NCBI GenBank assembly: GCA_009663005.1
Contig: CM018888.1
Coordinates: 6,315,042 to 6,335,041, forward strand
Length of the DNA: 20,000 bases
Reading direction: 5' to 3'
DNA from: Actinidia chinensis
Taxonomy: Eukaryota; Streptophyta; Magnoliopsida; Ericales; Actinidiaceae
Shown here: piece after piece, positions 17,216-20,000 of the stretch
Numbering within the stretch: the first letter of the stretch is position 1
Layout of the letters: the number at the start of each line of letters is the position of its first letter
Notes under the pieces: model-generated
What the model saw: only the letters and a program-made list of their open reading frames with translations
What the model was told of the DNA's origin: nothing
Databases searched by the model: none
Program-made: the position numbers and the translations under genes

Positions 17216-18010
17216 GGTAAATTACACCCGACGTCCCTTGACATTATTGACAATGACATGGACTTCCCCTTATGTAAATAAAACGACAGTACGCAGCCTC
17301 GATCACTTGGTAGGGGTTTCAGTTGCTCAGAGCTAACAAAATTTTGACTCTTACTTTTGTACTTCGATCGCATGTATTATGCTCTTATCTTTACAAACTA
17401 ATATTATTATATACCCAATCCTTGGCCCATCTTTGTAATCAAACAACACCATTTTCATGTTTGCGTTAGGCAATAGTAGAAGCTAAAACATGGGGTGATA
17501 ACTGGTGGCAACGGCGACGGCAAGAGAATTTTGGGGTGAGATAGTGAAATTTAGTTCAAGGCGATGATTGAGTGTTTATTGAATATGTTATGCTTTAAAC
17601 AAATGATGATACAGCAACACGTAATTAGTTATTGTCATTTTGTTTTGTATTTCATGTTTAATTTAGACAAGGGTGTGTTCTATTTCGTATCTTGTAAGTT
17701 TATTCATTGTGAGAGAACTTTCCATTGTCGTTAGTAGCGACTATTCGTACTGTCATTTTAGTAAGTGCATTGCTATTGAGAGTGAAAATGTAGACCGAGC
17801 ACTACATGGTTATTGAGAGTAAAATTACACTACATGTGGGATCCACAAAATAACAACTAATCAACTTGAAACTCTAGTTACTTGCAGCCTATATTTTCAG
17901 AGAGTATGTCATTTCTCTTTTAGTAAATGGGAGGTTACCGTCATTTTAGTAACTTAAGGGCAGGTCTCTGTTATTATCCATAACCTCAAGGGAGATCATT
18001 GTAATTTACC
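17216..18010. mobile_element. TIR element of 795 bp in the NAC promoter
   Basis: The ends are imperfect inverted repeats of about 78 bp: both begin GGTAAATTACA and carry TCCCTTGA and CCCTTA at matching distances, then a TAAAA-GAC block. No transposase is present and no clear target duplication is seen. The long inverted ends suggest a non-autonomous Mutator-like element, but the class is not proven. The interior has short stretches of mixed composition (17460-17560) without a recognisable gene. Confidence 0.65.
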
Positions 18011-18051
18011 CTATTTTATTTTATTAGTTGTGTGTGTGTTGTATCTTAGCT

Positions 18052-18057
<6 letters not shown>

Positions 18058-18083
<26 letters not shown>
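18058..18083. repeat. (TC)n microsatellite
   Basis: A pure CT dinucleotide run of about 26 bp. It is likely polymorphic. Confidence 0.92.
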
Positions 18084-18224
18084 CGTCATGCTTTGAAAGA
18101 GGATGTGAAAGGAGAAATGGTAAAAGGACGCTACTTTTAGTTTCTTCGTTGTTGGGTGGGGACGGTGGGTGGGCACAGGACTACGTTTGCATGCGTCACC
18201 CTTTTCTACAAAAATTAATTATTC

Positions 18225-18668
18225 CTATGCTCTGTTTGGATCTTAGGAAAAGAAATAAAAATAAGAGAAAAATAATTATTCTTCCTTTTCTGGTGTTTGA
18301 TTCCTTCTATAGAGAGGAAAGAGAAAAAATTTCAAGAAAAATCCAATGGAGAAAAATTCAAGAGAATGCAAAGAAATAAAAATGAAATCATGGTGCTAAT
18401 TTAGAATTTGAACAAAACCATGGGTGCAAAAATCTCTAATATTTCTTGAAAACCATGGCCATGTGGTTGATGGTTTTTTGTACCAATTAGTTTAATTTCA
18501 CAAATTTAATATTCTCTATCCTTATTTTCCTTCTAAGATTAATTATTTTGTTCCAATAAGACTTTTTTTCCTTTGTACTTTCCTTGTATTTTTCCTTGAA
18601 AAGTCAAACAAAGAAATAATAATTTTCCGTCATTACATTAATTTCATCTACCAAACAAAGAATAGTTA
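18225..18668. mobile_element. MITE-like or hAT-like non-autonomous element
   Basis: The left end is CTCTGTTTGGATCTTAGG; the reverse complement of the right end is TTCTTTGTTTGGTAGATG. A second inner match also occurs (RC of 18597-18620 reads TTTCTTTGTTTGACTTTTC). It is about 440 bp and AT-rich. The 76-codon frame at 18149-18379 crosses the border and looks spurious. No target duplication is certain. Confidence 0.4.
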
Positions 18669-19575
18669 ATCACTTAATTATATTATCTTTTATTTACCAG
18701 CATCGTTCTAATTGATATTTATACATTCTCACTATTAAAAAAAATGCTAGTTCATAAAAAATTAAAAATATTCATTTTATAAAACCCAATTAATAATAGC
18801 AGCATTTTTAATTGACAATAAATAATATACTGTTTCACATGTTATCAAGAAAATCTGATAATTTATTATTGATTAGAAAATATTAAAATAAAAAAAAAAG
18901 TAAAAAGTCAAACTAAATATTAAAATTTCTTCTTAATGATGTTAATTATAATTGGATTCCATATCGTATAGCATAAACATTAGAAAATAAATAAAATTAA
19001 ACATATTTATCCAACTCGGACCCTTCGGTTCAACCTTCGACGATGTTATTTCCAATCCGATTAAAATATTTAAACCATTTTAATTTTCAATGTAAAACCC
19101 AGTATAATTTGCTAAATTCTCTTCAAACAACGGTTAAATTGGTGATCAGTGATAAAACCGACGGTTAAAACGGTAATGAGTGAAAACTGATGAGCCATGA
19201 AAATCGGTGGTCAGTTGAACTAGACAGTAATTTTTTTTTAAGTTCATCATTAAAGTTTGAACTACCATCAAACAGTTAGCCATGTAGAACTAACAAACAT
19301 TCACGTGCCTCACAGTTGGCCAGTGTTATGAATCACATATTTTCTTCAGTTTTTGATGCGAGACATTTTTACAATGGATTTTTAAAACAAAAGCTATCAT
19401 CTCCATGTGTGAATGAATCATGGCTATATAAATATATACTTTTGCCTTTCTATAAATAAGATATATTAAGCAAAAATTATATTGCTATAAATATCTTTTA
19501 CTTGTTATTTAAAAAAAAAAATGTTTAGAGTCATAACACTGCTAAGAAGTAAATTAGTGTTCTATATCCATTCTC
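18669..19575. other. AT-rich intergenic region
   Basis: Nothing is supported apart from a few short CGGTTAAA repeats near 19131-19170. There is no open frame of note. Confidence 0.6.
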
Positions 19576-19576
19576 T

Positions 19577-19738
19577 AAGGTTATGTTTAGATTAAAGATT
19601 TGGTAAGGAAAAAAAAATTAAAAAAGTTAATAGCATCCAAGGTCGACCCTTTTCCTTTTTCTTTCCGAACTCTAGGATTCGCTAACTTTTTTTATTTTTT
19701 TTTATTTCATTAAATTTTTAATCCAAACACAACCTAAA
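19577..19738. mobile_element. MITE-like element, same family as the NAC intron 1 copy
   Basis: The left end AAGGTTATGTTTAGATTAAA and the reverse complement of the right end, TTAGGTTGTGTTTGGATTAA, are inverted copies extending about 25 bp. The element is about 160 bp with A-run and T-run flanks inside. It lacks coding capacity. Confidence 0.6.
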
Positions 19739-20000
19739 ACTCTCCTATGATTGAGATGATGGGTTTTGACTCTTCAACTATGACGGATGAAGCAGAATAT
19801 AGCGGTTCATCCTCTATTTGGAAGACGAAAATTTAATATTTCAAATATTGCATATAACTTTTAAAATATAAATTCATTTGTTATAAAATTAATATTATTC
19901 AAAATACCCTTAAATGAGACCAATACTTAATATATTTAATAAGAATTATTTTTTAGGGAAAGTAAAAAATGGTTGATTTTTTTGAAAAATATTGAAATAA
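19739..20000. other. AT-rich sequence to the window end
   Basis: No gene, RNA or repeat is recognised. Confidence 0.55.

Noticed and set aside
18149..18379. 76-codon open frame as a small protein gene
   Set aside because: It crosses the border of a MITE-like element, becomes Lys-rich low-complexity sequence, and has no family resemblance.
1..20000. CRISPR array, bacterial operon or phage system
   Set aside because: Spliced NAC gene, copia elements and plant MITEs show plant nuclear DNA. The repeats seen are tandem or dispersed and lack regular spacers.

Overview
This is plant nuclear DNA, most likely from a eudicot. It is AT-rich, has spliced coding sequence with GT-AG introns, and is packed with Ty1/copia-type LTR retrotransposons and small terminal-inverted-repeat (TIR) elements. 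The species cannot be named from the window.

Only one host gene is clearly recognisable: a three-exon NAC-domain transcription factor on the minus strand (17073 down to 14370). Exons 1 and 2 and the start of exon 3 give a complete, well conserved NAC domain. In exon 3 the reading frame breaks at about 14966-14971: the frame entering it stops at 14963-14965, while the rest of a normal-looking C-terminal region continues in another frame to a stop at 14370. Either the allele is truncated (195 residues instead of about 393) or one base is missing from the assembly.

Layout from left to right. 1-1576: 5' end of a copia-like element on the minus strand (gag fragment, leader, one LTR), cut by the window edge. 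1786-2030: probable LTR remnant in the opposite orientation. 2370-2860: decayed plant RNase H-like fragment, minus strand. 3451-5565: three tandem copies of a roughly 0.7 kb non-coding unit that differ mainly by small indels. 5566-8835: AT-rich intergenic DNA with a MITE-like element, a diffuse duplicated block and a dispersed AT-rich repeat. 8836-14142: a complete but dead Ty1/copia element on the minus strand, with both LTRs, a tRNA-iMet primer binding site, a polypurine tract and a perfect 5-bp target duplication (CTATC). 14143-17215: the NAC gene, with its 3' flank, two introns full of repeats, a CT-rich leader and a TATA box. 17216-18010: an element with inverted ends in the proximal promoter. 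18011-20000: AT-rich DNA with two more MITE-like elements.

The NAC gene is boxed in by transposons: a copia insertion 228 bp past its stop codon and in the same orientation, a TIR element 43 bp upstream of its TATA box, and a MITE plus a dispersed repeat in intron 1. I see no operon-like or defence-like system and no evidence of a novel biochemical system. The points most worth checking are the NAC frame break, the transposon load on this gene, the cis-element-like arrays in both retrotransposon leaders, and the indel-rich triplication.
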